Part shown: piece by piece, positions 1 to 6,220 of the stretch
How positions within the stretch are numbered: position 1 is the first letter of the stretch
Layout of the letters: every line of letters starts with the position of its first letter
NCBI GenBank assembly: GCA_027019845.1
Contig: JALUWE010000324.1
Location: 1-9,964, forward strand
DNA: 9,964 nucleotides
Reading direction: 5' to 3'
Source: Anaerolineales bacterium
Lineage (GTDB): Bacteria > Chloroflexota > Anaerolineae > Anaerolineales > JABWBV01
The notes under the pieces: model-generated
What the model was told of the DNA's origin: nothing
The model's database searches: none
The model's input: only the letters and a program-made list of their open reading frames with translations
Program-made: the position numbers and the translations under genes

Positions 1-1
1 G

Positions 2-52
2 CCTCAATTCGACGATCAGACGGTGATGGTGCTCAAAGGCATCGAAGCATAG
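2..52 (+). CDS. C-terminal end of a probable SpoIIE/PP2C-type serine phosphatase (partial)
   Basis: Only the last 16 codons and the TAG stop lie in the window; the gene begins upstream. The visible tail reads PQFDDQTVMVLKGIEA. The Asp-Asp-Gln-Thr-x-Met-Val-Leu-Lys pattern resembles the final strand of SpoIIE/RsbU-type PP2C phosphatases, where 'DD-x-T-hydrophobic-hydrophobic' carries metal-binding aspartate. The next gene encodes an RsbW-like anti-sigma kinase and starts 11 bp after this stop, a usual operon partner for such a phosphatase. In that family the phosphatase dephosphorylates an anti-anti-sigma factor. The assignment rests on a short tail plus context, so it is tentative. Confidence 0.55.
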   Translation, partial: PQFDDQTVMVLKGIEA

Positions 53-63
53 AAGGTGCTCGT

Positions 64-489
64 GTGGACGGCGTAATCACGCAGGATTTCATCCGTCTAA
101 ATTTTCCCGCCTCCTACCGGTATTTAAGCATTATCGGACCCTGCCTGTCGATTATTCTGGAGGGCGTGAATGCACCCATCGCGACAGACCTTCCCGGCGC
201 GCTGGAACTCGCCATTCATGAAACCTGCGTCAACATTGTCCAGCACGCCTACCGCGGGGGACACGGTTCCATCCAGCTCGAGCTCTCGATTGCATCCGAT
301 CCCCTTCGATTGGTCGTGGACCTGTACGATACCGGCCAGTCCTTCGATCTTTCCGAGGTTTCGGAGCCGCCCTTAGATGAGCCGCAAGTTCGGGGATATG
401 GGCTGTTTCTGATTCGCCAATTAATGGACGACGTGAGTTACCACTCGAATACGGAACACAACCATTGGCGATTGATTAAATATCTGTGA
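64..489 (+). CDS. Anti-sigma regulatory factor / serine-protein kinase, RsbW-SpoIIAB-like (HATPase_c_2)
   Basis: The 141-residue protein has the length and ATP-binding motifs of RsbW/SpoIIAB GHKL kinases. The N box is Glu53 to Asn57 followed by QHAY (HETCVNIVQHAY). The G1 box is D89-T-G91 followed by Phe94. The G2 region is RGYGLFLIRQLMDDVSY from Arg110. Family members bind a sigma factor or another partner and phosphorylate an anti-anti-sigma (STAS) protein. Many homologues outside Firmicutes act on other targets, so the partner here is unknown. The GTG start at 64 is supported by GAAGG at 53-57, six bases upstream. The gene follows a probable PP2C phosphatase tail by 11 bp, which indicates co-transcription. 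No STAS protein is in the window. A response regulator follows after 91 bp. Confidence 0.88.
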   Translation: MDGVITQDFIRLNFPASYRYLSIIGPCLSIILEGVNAPIATDLPGALELAIHETCVNIVQHAYRGGHGSIQLELSIASDPLRLVVDLYDTGQSFDLSEVSEPPLDEPQVRGYGLFLIRQLMDDVSYHSNTEHNHWRLIKYL

Positions 490-567
490 TTTTTTGAACA
501 ATAACCCAAAAGGGGCATTGTCGGTCCACCGTGGGTGGGGTAAACCTTAGGAAATCTTTGACACGTT

Positions 568-573
568 GAGGAA
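568..573 (+). promoter_or_regulatory. Ribosome binding site that fixes the response-regulator start
   Basis: GAGGAA lies seven bases before the ATG at 581. An in-frame TTG at 566 would add five residues, but it overlaps this Shine-Dalgarno sequence and has none of its own. The ATG at 581 is therefore the better start. Confidence 0.6.
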
Positions 574-580
574 TAACTAC

Positions 581-955
581 ATGCCGAACATTCTCGTTGT
601 GGACGACGAACCCGTCAGCCTGATGTTGCTGGATGCAATTTTGCGCAGGAGCAAATATGAGGTGATGACTGCATTAAGCGCGCAGGAAGCCCGGTCGCTA
701 CTGGAAACAGAACCAATCGATTTGATAATTTTGGACCTGTTGATGCCAGATGTCGATGGATTGACATTTCTGCAACAATTGCGCGAGAATGAAAAATACC
801 AGCATCTACCCATTATCGTATTCACGGCAGTCAGCCAAAATCGGGTGCGGCAGGAGGCCTTTCAAAAAGGGGCAACCACATTTCTTACCAAACCCATCAG
901 TTCCCGCGAATTAACACGCATTGTCAATACCCACTTACAAATTCCTGCCGCCTGA
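581..955 (+). CDS. Stand-alone response regulator receiver (CheY-like)
   Basis: The 124-residue protein is a single receiver domain with no output domain. It begins MPNILVVDDEP, giving the acidic pair Asp8-Asp9 that binds magnesium. The phosphoacceptor is Asp52 in IILDLLMPDVDG. The conserved Thr82 (FTA) and Lys104 (FLTKPIS) complete the active site. Such proteins receive phosphate from a histidine kinase and signal by protein-protein contact. The upstream neighbours are an RsbW-like kinase and a probable PP2C phosphatase, and receiver domains often feed into such partner-switching modules. The 91-bp gap leaves open a separate promoter, although I saw no clear one. No histidine kinase gene is visible. 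Base composition looks more AT-rich by eye than in the later genes. Confidence 0.93.
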   Translation: MPNILVVDDEPVSLMLLDAILRRSKYEVMTALSAQEARSLLETEPIDLIILDLLMPDVDGLTFLQQLRENEKYQHLPIIVFTAVSQNRVRQEAFQKGATTFLTKPISSRELTRIVNTHLQIPAA

Positions 956-1087
956 TAACTCCCCAAACGCGCTATTCAGCCCCCCTGGGAATGTCACTAC
1001 GGTAGTGGTCATGGAGAAATGATGGCGGGGCAGGCTCGTTAAATTCGTCGCTTACTTATGCAGTGGTGAACTCAGGTGCGGCTTTTG

Positions 1088-1241
1088 TGTCAATAATAGG
1101 GCTTACGCACTTGAACAGTCGCACCCGGACCTCACAGGTCTCAAAGCGCATGGAGATGCCCGCATGCAATCTATTTCGGGTAAAATCTTCCCGCACCGTG
1201 TGGTAGTAGACCTGTGAGGTCTCAAGCGTAACTACTGTCAA
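1088..1241 (-). repeat. 154-bp palindrome-rich dispersed repeat, copy 1 (MITE-like)
   Basis: The reverse complement of this segment matches 6221-6374. By hand I count about 10 substitutions and two single-base indels over 154 bp, roughly 92% identity. On the minus strand it starts TTGACAGTA and ends CCTATTATTGACA. It contains two reverse-complementary 15-mers, GGACCTCACAGGTCT at 1127-1141 and AGACCTGTGAGGTCT at 1208-1222; the first has one mismatch to its partner. Each 15-mer is also close to a self-palindrome around a 3-base centre. GCTTACGCA at 1101-1109 has a perfect inverted partner, TGCGTAAGC, at 1252-1260, just outside the shared segment. It carries no open frame of its own with coding character. 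The short length, internal symmetry and two copies suggest a non-autonomous mobile element, but no transposase is in the window. Confidence 0.85.
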
Positions 1242-1286
1242 TAGGAGCACCTGCGTAAGCGCTAGCGGAATGCCACATGCCCCTCC

Positions 1287-1320
1287 TGCCATTCTGAGGG
1301 AGCGCAACGACCGAAGAATC
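1287..1320 (+). repeat. Short dispersed repeat CATTCTGAGG...GAAGAATC, copy a
   Basis: The segment runs from TGCCATTCTGAGGG to CGACCGAAGAATC and shares both ends with the copy at 1337-1374. Similar CATTCTGAG...GAAGAATC repeats are, from general experience, frequent in intergenic DNA of Chloroflexota and several other phyla. Their function is unknown. Confidence 0.65.
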
Positions 1321-1336
1321 CGGAGCGCAGCTTATC

Positions 1337-1374
1337 CTGTCATTCTGAGGGCACGAAGTGCCCGAAGAATCTCC
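1337..1374 (+). repeat. Short dispersed repeat CATTCTGAGG...GAAGAATC, copy b, with internal hairpin
   Basis: This copy has the same ends as copy a, and its core is a perfect hairpin: GGGCAC (1349-1354), loop GAA, GTGCCC (1358-1363). It faces an inverted copy at 1386-1423. CGAAGAATCT (1363-1372) can pair with AGATTCTTCG (1387-1396) over 10 bp with a 14-base loop. There is no T run, so a rho-independent terminator is not supported. Confidence 0.65.
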
Positions 1375-1385
1375 CCACCATCGCC

Positions 1386-1423
1386 AAGATTCTTCGCTAT
1401 CGCTCAACTGGTCGCTCAGGACG
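1386..1423 (-). repeat. Short dispersed repeat CATTCTGAGG...GAAGAATC, copy c (inverted)
   Basis: AAGATTCTTCGC...CGCTCAGGACG is a diverged inverted copy of the two preceding repeats. With copy b it forms a possible large stem-loop that ends about 60 bp before the glycosyltransferase start. Confidence 0.55.
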
Positions 1424-1431
1424 TAATCCCC

Positions 1432-1482
1432 ACTCCCACTCCCTATCCCTATCCCTATCCCTATCCCCCATCCCCCATCCCC
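1432..1482 (-). repeat. C-rich hexamer array (CTATCC)n, G-quadruplex motif on the minus strand
   Basis: The plus strand has CCCACTCCC, then four CTATCC units, then repeated CCCCCAT units, ending at the ATG at 1483. The complementary strand reads GGGAT-AGGGAT-AGGGAT-AGGG, with at least four GGG runs and short loops, which satisfies the usual G-quadruplex pattern. It occupies the whole position where a Shine-Dalgarno sequence should lie, and none is present. Slippage in 6-base steps could change the leader length without touching the coding sequence. Confidence 0.75.
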
Positions 1483-2703
1483 ATGCACATCCTCCTCATC
1501 CATCAGGCCTTTGCAGCACTGGATGAACCCGGCGGCACGCGGCACCATGAGCTGGCGCGCTATCTGGCCGCAAACGACCACCGCGTCACAGTGATCGCCA
1601 GCCCGGTCAGCTACCTTACGGGCACGGCAGCCACCGGCCGTGTCCCGTGGGTCGCGGAACAGGACGGCGGCCCGGGCGTGCGCATCCTGCGCGCCTACAC
1701 CTATGCCGCGCTGCACCGTTCTTTTGTCCACCGCGTGCTGGCCTTCTTCAGCTTCATGTTTTCTTCATTCGTCGTCGGATTAGGGGTGGGAGATGTGGAC
1801 CTGGTATGGGGCACCTCGCCGCCCATCTTCCAGGGAGTGACGGCCTGGGCCCTGGCGCGGCTGAAACGCGCTCGCTTTTTGTTCGAGGTGCGCGACCTGT
1901 GGCCGGCCTTCGCGGTGGCCGTCGGTGTGTTGCGCAACCCACTATTGATCCGCCTTTCCGAATGGCTGGAACGCTTCCTGTACCGCCGCGCCGACCGTTT
2001 GATGATCAATTCGCCGGGCTTCCGGGAACACGTCACAAGCCGCGGCGCCCGCCGGGTGGCACTGGTGCCCAACGGTGCGGATACGCGCATGTTCGACCCG
2101 CAGGCACGGGGGGAGACATTCCGCCAACGGCACGGGCTGGAGGGGAAATTCGTCGCGCTGTACGCGGGTGCGCACGGCCTATCCAACGACCTCGACGTGC
2201 TGCTGGATGCTGCCGCGCGGCTGCGCGACCAACCCGAAATCGTCATCGTGTTGCTGGGCGACGGCAAAGAGAAACCCCGCCTGGTGGCGCGCGCCCAGCA
2301 AATGGGGCTGGAAAATGTGCGCTTCCTCCCGCCGGTGCCCAAAACCGGTATGGGCGAAGCGTTGGCCGCCGCGGATGCCTGCATCGGTATTCTGAAACCG
2401 GTCGAGTTGTACAAAACCGTGTACCCCAACAAGATTTTCGACTACATGGCCGCTGGCCGTCCGGTCGTGCTGGCCATGGAAGGGGTCATCCGTGAGGTGG
2501 TGCAAGGGGCCGGGGCCGGGACCGCGGTGCCGCCCGGCGACGCGGCCGCGCTGGCGCGGGCTGTCCGCAGCCTGCACGCCAACCCGGCAAAGGCGCGGGA
2601 AATGGGGCTGGCAGGCCGGCGTTACGTGGAACAACACTTCGACCGCGGCGTGCTGGCGGAGCAATTGCAGCGCGTTATCGAGGAGATGGCAAATCCGCTC
2701 TAG
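1483..2703 (+). CDS. GT4-family glycosyltransferase, WbuB/WcaI-like
   Basis: This 406-residue GT-B fold enzyme probably transfers a sugar from a nucleotide-sugar donor during synthesis of surface polysaccharide. The N-terminal Rossmann half begins MHILLIHQAF and has the GGTRHHELA loop near residues 17-25, typical of WbuB-type proteins. EVRDLWP (135-141) is another hallmark. A hydrophobic patch (about 83-101) may touch the membrane. In the C-terminal donor-binding half, VPNGAD is at 195-200, LYAGAHG at 226-232, LLGDG at 257-261 and KIFDYMAAGRPVV at 317-329. The frame stays open upstream to 1270, but that extension is only translated repeats and a Pro-Tyr run, so the ATG at 1483 is chosen. There is no Shine-Dalgarno sequence. 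The acceptor and product cannot be told from sequence. It is not clearly in an operon: 199 bp separate it from the next gene. Confidence 0.9.
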   Translation: MHILLIHQAFAALDEPGGTRHHELARYLAANDHRVTVIASPVSYLTGTAATGRVPWVAEQDGGPGVRILRAYTYAALHRSFVHRVLAFFSFMFSSFVVGLGVGDVDLVWGTSPPIFQGVTAWALARLKRARFLFEVRDLWPAFAVAVGVLRNPLLIRLSEWLERFLYRRADRLMINSPGFREHVTSRGARRVALVPNGADTRMFDPQARGETFRQRHGLEGKFVALYAGAHGLSNDLDVLLDAAARLRDQPEIVIVLLGDGKEKPRLVARAQQMGLENVRFLPPVPKTGMGEALAAADACIGILKPVELYKTVYPNKIFDYMAAGRPVVLAMEGVIREVVQGAGAGTAVPPGDAAALARAVRSLHANPAKAREMGLAGRRYVEQHFDRGVLAEQLQRVIEEMANPL

Positions 2704-2803
2704 ACTTCTCCCGTTCCCCCCACACCGGCTCATCCAATGGCTGCCACCCGGCTGCCCGCAGTTTGGAACACCTGCGGTAAAGCTGCACAGAGAACGCCTG
2801 GCA

Positions 2804-2835
2804 GGCACGGAGTGGCAACGGAGTGGCAGCGGAGA
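2804..2835 (+). repeat. Three imperfect 11-bp direct repeats (GGCAnCGGAGT) upstream of the permease
   Basis: GGCACGGAGT (2804-2813), GGCAACGGAGT (2814-2824) and GGCAGCGGAGA (2825-2835) are adjacent. The unit is close to one helical turn, and the array ends 25 bp before a TATAAT. It could be a regulator binding site; no regulator is identified. Confidence 0.45.
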
Positions 2836-2860
2836 CGGTTCTATCCGCCCGGCATCGGAT

Positions 2861-2866
2861 TATAAT
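2861..2866 (+). promoter_or_regulatory. Candidate -10 box of the SLC13/RCK permease gene
   Basis: A perfect TATAAT lies 36 bases before the TTG start at 2903. No good -35 hexamer sits 16-18 bases upstream (GGTTCT at 2838-2843). Either this is an activator-dependent promoter or the match is by chance. Confidence 0.4.
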
Positions 2867-2890
2867 TCGAAATCACAACACTTTGGAACC

Positions 2891-2894
2891 GGAG
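2891..2894 (+). promoter_or_regulatory. Ribosome binding site that fixes the TTG start of the permease
   Basis: GGAG is eight bases before the TTG at 2903. The open frame extends back to 2492 inside the glycosyltransferase, but that part has no hydrophobic or family-like character. The TTG start places the first membrane segment at residues 3-20, as expected. Confidence 0.6.
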
Positions 2895-2902
2895 TTTCGA
2901 TT

Positions 2903-5251
2903 TTGACGCTGCAAATTGTTCTCACGCTGACCATTCTGGCCGTTGCCATGTTGTTGTTCGTCACCGAGCGGCTGCGGGTGGACCTGATCGCCATGATCGT
3001 GCTGGCCGTTCTGGCCCTGACCGGGCTGGTCACGCCCGAGGAGGCCCTGTCGGGGTTCAGCAACCCGGCGGTGGTGACGGTGTGGGCGGTGTTCGTGTTG
3101 AGCGGGGGGTTGTCCCGCACAGGGGTCGCCAACGTGGTGGGGCGGGGTGTGCTGCGGTTGGCCGGCAAGGGAGAGACGCGCTTGTTGATCACCATCATGT
3201 TGATCTCGGGCCTGATGTCGGCCTTCATGAACAATGTCGGTGTGGTGGCCTTGATGCTGCCGGTGGTGCTCACCATCGCCCGCCAGACCGGAATAGTCCC
3301 CTCCAAATTGTTGATGCCCCTGGCTTATGGGGCGTTGCTGGGGGGAATGACTACCTTGATCAGCACGCCCACCAACATTTTGGTGAGCGATGCTTTGCGG
3401 GACGCGGGGCTGGCTTCGTTCGGGCTGTTCGACTACACGGCTGTGGGTGGCGCCGCGCTGGTTGGCGGGATTGTGTTCATGTTTTTGATTGGCCGCCATC
3501 TGCTCCCGGCCCGAGACACATCCCGGAATAACAATGGAGGGGCCGAAGCACTCGCCAGAGCATACGAACTGCAAGACCGTCTGTACTGCCTGCGCCTGCC
3601 GCGCAACTCGCCACTGGCGGGGAAGACGCTGGCCGAGAGCCGTCTGGGAATTGTGTTGGGGGTCAACGTGTTGGGCATCGTCCGAAATGGACACACGAAA
3701 ATGCCGCTCTCGCCTGACGAGCGTTTGTACGGGGGGGACGAACTGCTGGTGACCGGCAAGCTGGACAAACTGGCCGAGTTGAAAAAGCATCCCCATCTGG
3801 TGGTCGAGGAGAACGGGGTAGCTCTTGAGAACCTGATTACCGATGATATTCTCATGGCGGAGATCAGTCTTTCGCCGCGCTCGCACCTGCTGGGAAAAAC
3901 CTTACAGGAACTCGATTTTCGCAACCGTTTTGGCGTCATGGTGGTGGCGCTCTGGCGGGACGGAAAGCCAATACACACCAATCTGGATAACATTCCTCTT
4001 CAACACGGCGACGTATTGCTTGTTCAGGGCAAGCATGAGCAGATTGAAACGCTGCAAAAGATGCCCGATTTTCTGGTCTCCAAAGCGGATCAAGCTGGTG
4101 CGTACCGGTTGGAGGAGTGGCTGACCGAGGTGCGTATTCCCTCCGAATCCAATCTGGCGGGCAAAACATTGGCCGAAAGCCGCCTGGCCAAAGCGGACGG
4201 CCTGACCGTGTTGGGAATTATCCGTGATGGAAAAACGCTCTTGATGCCCAACGCGGATGAAGAGCTACGCGCCCGGGACCGCCTGTTGGTCAAAGGCCGG
4301 GTGGAGGAAAACCTGGAGACGATTCGGGGTTTGCAAACGCTGGAGGTGGCTCAGGAGAACGAACCAACTCTGCGAGACCTGGAGACTGAACGGGTAGGGC
4401 TGGTCGAGGCGACGCTGTCTCCTCACAGTATGCTGGTCGGAAAGACTCTACGCCAGATTAATTTTCGGGAAAAATACGGCCTGAGCGTATTGGCAATTCA
4501 GCGGCAGGGGCACTCCTATCGCTCCAACCTCAATGAAATTCCGCTCGACTTTGGCGATGCTTTGTTGTTGTTCGGGCGCCGCGACAAGTTGAAAGTGTTC
4601 GCCCAAGAGCCGGATTTTCTGGTTTTGGAAGAAGAGATTCAGGAAGCGCCGCGCTTGAACAAAGCTCCCCTGGCCGTGCTGATCATGGGAGGGGTGGTGG
4701 TCACCGCGCTGTTTGGCTGGCTGCCGATTGCGATTGCCGCGGTGATTGGGGGCACCCTGATGGTGCTGACCGGCTGTTTGAGCATGGAGGAAGCCTACCG
4801 GTACATTGATTGGCGCGCCGTTTTTTTGATCGCCGGTATGTTGCCCTTAGGGATTGCAATGGAAAACAGCGGCGCGGCGCGTTTCCTGGCCGAGGGGATG
4901 GTCAACGCGGTGGACCGTTTCGGGCCGTTGGCGCTCATTGCCGGGCTTTTTTTACTCAGCGCGCTGGCCTCGCAGGTGATACCGAACGCGGTAGTGGCTG
5001 TCCTGCTGTCGCCCATCGGGTTGAACGCGGCCAGCAATCTGGGCTTGTCCCCGTACGCGCTGATGATGGTGATCGCAGTGTCCGCTTCGTCCAGTTTCCT
5101 GACCCCGATCGGCCATCCTGCCAATGTGTTGATCATGGGGCCGGGCGGGTACCGGTTTTCGGATTACATCAAAGTCGGGCTGCCGTTGACGGTGGTGGTG
5201 ATGATCATGACGCTGCTGGTGCTGCCGGTGGTCTGGCCGTTGGGGGGGTGA
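2903..5251 (+). CDS. SLC13/DASS-type permease with four RCK_C (TrkA-C) domains
   Basis: This is a 782-residue inner-membrane transporter of the SLC13/ArsB-NhaD-like superfamily, usually sodium-coupled uptake of anions such as sulfate or dicarboxylates. The N-terminal membrane half (1-205) has the hairpin motif SAFMNNVGVVALMLP (106-120) and ISTPTNIL (153-160). The C-terminal half (587-782) has the matching ASQVIPNAVVAVLL (689-702) and SFLTPIGHPANVLIMGPGGY (731-750). Between them lie four RCK_C domains at about 226-300, 313-395, 402-482 and 495-575. Domains 1 and 3 share LAGKTLAESRL, and domains 2 and 4 share the GKTL-x4-F-R pattern and end in a GD-x-LL strand. RCK_C domains bind small ligands and gate transport in related systems; the ligand here is unknown. 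Four copies exceed the two I associate with proteins such as YfbS. The substrate cannot be assigned. The gene converges on the oxidoreductase gene 70 bp downstream. Confidence 0.9.
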   Translation: MTLQIVLTLTILAVAMLLFVTERLRVDLIAMIVLAVLALTGLVTPEEALSGFSNPAVVTVWAVFVLSGGLSRTGVANVVGRGVLRLAGKGETRLLITIMLISGLMSAFMNNVGVVALMLPVVLTIARQTGIVPSKLLMPLAYGALLGGMTTLISTPTNILVSDALRDAGLASFGLFDYTAVGGAALVGGIVFMFLIGRHLLPARDTSRNNNGGAEALARAYELQDRLYCLRLPRNSPLAGKTLAESRLGIVLGVNVLGIVRNGHTKMPLSPDERLYGGDELLVTGKLDKLAELKKHPHLVVEENGVALENLITDDILMAEISLSPRSHLLGKTLQELDFRNRFGVMVVALWRDGKPIHTNLDNIPLQHGDVLLVQGKHEQIETLQKMPDFLVSKADQAGAYRLEEWLTEVRIPSESNLAGKTLAESRLAKADGLTVLGIIRDGKTLLMPNADEELRARDRLLVKGRVEENLETIRGLQTLEVAQENEPTLRDLETERVGLVEATLSPHSMLVGKTLRQINFREKYGLSVLAIQRQGHSYRSNLNEIPLDFGDALLLFGRRDKLKVFAQEPDFLVLEEEIQEAPRLNKAPLAVLIMGGVVVTALFGWLPIAIAAVIGGTLMVLTGCLSMEEAYRYIDWRAVFLIAGMLPLGIAMENSGAARFLAEGMVNAVDRFGPLALIAGLFLLSALASQVIPNAVVAVLLSPIGLNAASNLGLSPYALMMVIAVSASSSFLTPIGHPANVLIMGPGGYRFSDYIKVGLPLTVVVMIMTLLVLPVVWPLGG

Positions 5252-5264
5252 GGATTGTGGGTGT

Positions 5265-5320
5265 TGGGTAATGGGGTAATTGGGTAATTGGGTAATTGGG
5301 TAATTGGGTAATTGGGTAAT
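5265..5320 (+). repeat. Seven tandem 8-bp units (TGGGTAAT) between convergent genes
   Basis: The units are TGGGTAAT, GGGGTAAT and then five perfect TGGGTAAT copies. The array fills most of the 70-bp gap between the permease stop and the oxidoreductase stop, ending one base short of the latter. Seven evenly spaced GGG runs with 5-base loops meet the G-quadruplex pattern on the plus strand. No stem-loop with a T run is present in this gap, so the array may take the place of a conventional terminator. Confidence 0.8.
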
Positions 5321-5321
5321 A

Positions 5322-6188
5322 TCAAACGCCCATTTCGGATGCAAACCGCTCCAGCGCGTGGAGGTGTTTGGCTGCGCCCTGGAATCCGCAGCGCATGGTG
5401 TTGATGGAAAGGTGCGTGGCGCCGGCTTCTTGCCAGCCCCGCATGGTTCTGGCCCACACGTCCGGGTCGCCGTCCCCGTAGGAGAGACGGGGTTCCAGGC
5501 CGATGTCGGCGCGGGAGCGACCTTCCCGGGCCAGGTAACGATCCAGTTTTTCGAGTTTGGGGCGGGCGCTTTCGGCAGTGCGGTCGCCGGGCAGCCAGCC
5601 ATCCCCATAGCGCGCAACCCGTTGGAGGGTGGCATCCACGTAACCGCCGAACCAGATCGGGATAGGCCGCTGCACGGGCAACGGGTTCAGGCCCGCGTCC
5701 GTGATGGTGTGCCATTCGTCCCGGTAGGTGAGCAGCGGTTGGGTCCACAACTCTTTCAACAGTTTGACTTGCGCTTCCTGGCGTTTGCCGCGGGTGTGGA
5801 AATCCTGGTTGAGCGCTTCGTATTCGACCGGGTTCCAGCCGACTCCCACGCCCAGGCGCAATCTGCCGCCGCTCAACACGTCCAGCGCGGCAGCCTGTTT
5901 GGCGACCAGCACGGTCTGGCGCTGGGGCAGGATCAGGATGCCGGTGATGAACTCCAGCGTGGTGGTGGCCGCGGCCATGAAGCCGAAGAGCACGAACGGC
6001 TCGTGAAAGGGGCTTTCATGGGTGTACGGGCCGCGCCAGCCGCCTGGCCGCTTGGGGTTTGCGCCAATGACGTGCTCGTAGGCCAGCACGTGCGTGAACC
6101 CCAGGCCCTCCACGGTTTGGGCATAATCGCGAATGGCGATGGGGTCATTGCCGATTTCGGTTTGGGGAAAAACCACGCCGATTTTCAT
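5322..6188 (-). CDS. LLM-class F420-dependent oxidoreductase (luciferase-like TIM barrel)
   Basis: The 288-residue protein matches the bacterial luciferase-like superfamily, F420-type subgroup. It begins MKIGVVFPQTEIG, with the first barrel strand, and DYAQTVEGLGFTHVLAYEH follows at 21-39. ITGILILPQRQTVLVAKQAA (81-100) is the usual strand and helix after the cofactor site. ALDVLSGGRLRLGVGVGWNP (101-120) and EYEALNQDF (122-130) are the family signature. PIPIWFGGY (175-183) and YGDGWLP (194-200) line the barrel. Members reduce or oxidise small molecules with F420H2 or FMNH2; the substrate is unknown. The ATG at 6188 has AGGAG (6199-6195) six bases upstream. The gene appears monocistronic. Its 5' region abuts the 154-bp repeat at 6221-6374, so its promoter may lie within or next to that element. 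Confidence 0.9.
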   Translation of the reverse strand: MKIGVVFPQTEIGNDPIAIRDYAQTVEGLGFTHVLAYEHVIGANPKRPGGWRGPYTHESPFHEPFVLFGFMAAATTTLEFITGILILPQRQTVLVAKQAAALDVLSGGRLRLGVGVGWNPVEYEALNQDFHTRGKRQEAQVKLLKELWTQPLLTYRDEWHTITDAGLNPLPVQRPIPIWFGGYVDATLQRVARYGDGWLPGDRTAESARPKLEKLDRYLAREGRSRADIGLEPRLSYGDGDPDVWARTMRGWQEAGATHLSINTMRCGFQGAAKHLHALERFASEMGV

Positions 6189-6220
6189 GCTTTGCTCCTG
6201 TTGGGATGAGGTTTGTGTTT

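Larger units (their letters stand above)
956..1482. other. Intergenic region rich in repeats, no gene supported
   Basis: About 530 bp separate the response regulator from the glycosyltransferase. The first 130 bp hold only a weak 5-bp hairpin (CACTA 995-999 with TAGTG 1003-1007) without a T run. Then come a 154-bp palindrome-rich repeat (1088-1241), two direct and one inverted copy of a CATTCTGAGG...GAAGAATC repeat (1287-1423), and a C-rich array (about 1432-1482). Open frames crossing this stretch translate repeat DNA and low-complexity sequence. Confidence 0.8.

Noticed and set aside
526..538. Small CCACC/GGTGG hairpin between the anti-sigma and response-regulator genes.
   Set aside because: A 5-bp stem with a 3-base loop and no T run is expected by chance in GC-rich DNA.
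995..1007. Hairpin after the response regulator as a terminator (CACTA/TAGTG).
   Set aside because: The stem is only 5 bp and there is no T run.
1056..1307. Minus-strand 83-codon frame, and a plus-strand frame at 6206-6757, with similar peptides.
   Set aside because: The similarity comes only from the two copies of the 154-bp repeat; neither frame has protein-family character beyond the repeat.
1270..1482. A 71-codon in-frame extension of the glycosyltransferase.
   Set aside because: It translates dispersed repeats and a Pro-Tyr run from the hexamer array, and a typical GT4 N-terminus begins at the ATG at 1483.
2492..2902. A long in-frame extension of the permease into the glycosyltransferase gene.
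   Set aside because: It lacks hydrophobic or family-like sequence, overlaps a well-supported gene in another frame, and the TTG at 2903 has a good Shine-Dalgarno sequence.
2873..3886. A 337-codon minus-strand frame opposite the permease.
   Set aside because: It is Gln/His-rich shadow sequence antisense to a confident membrane protein gene.
5265..5320. CRISPR array.
   Set aside because: The units are contiguous 8-mers with no spacers.
5304..6209. A 301-codon plus-strand frame opposite the LLM oxidoreductase.
   Set aside because: The minus-strand protein matches a known family along its full length; the plus-strand product does not and begins in the TGGGTAAT array.
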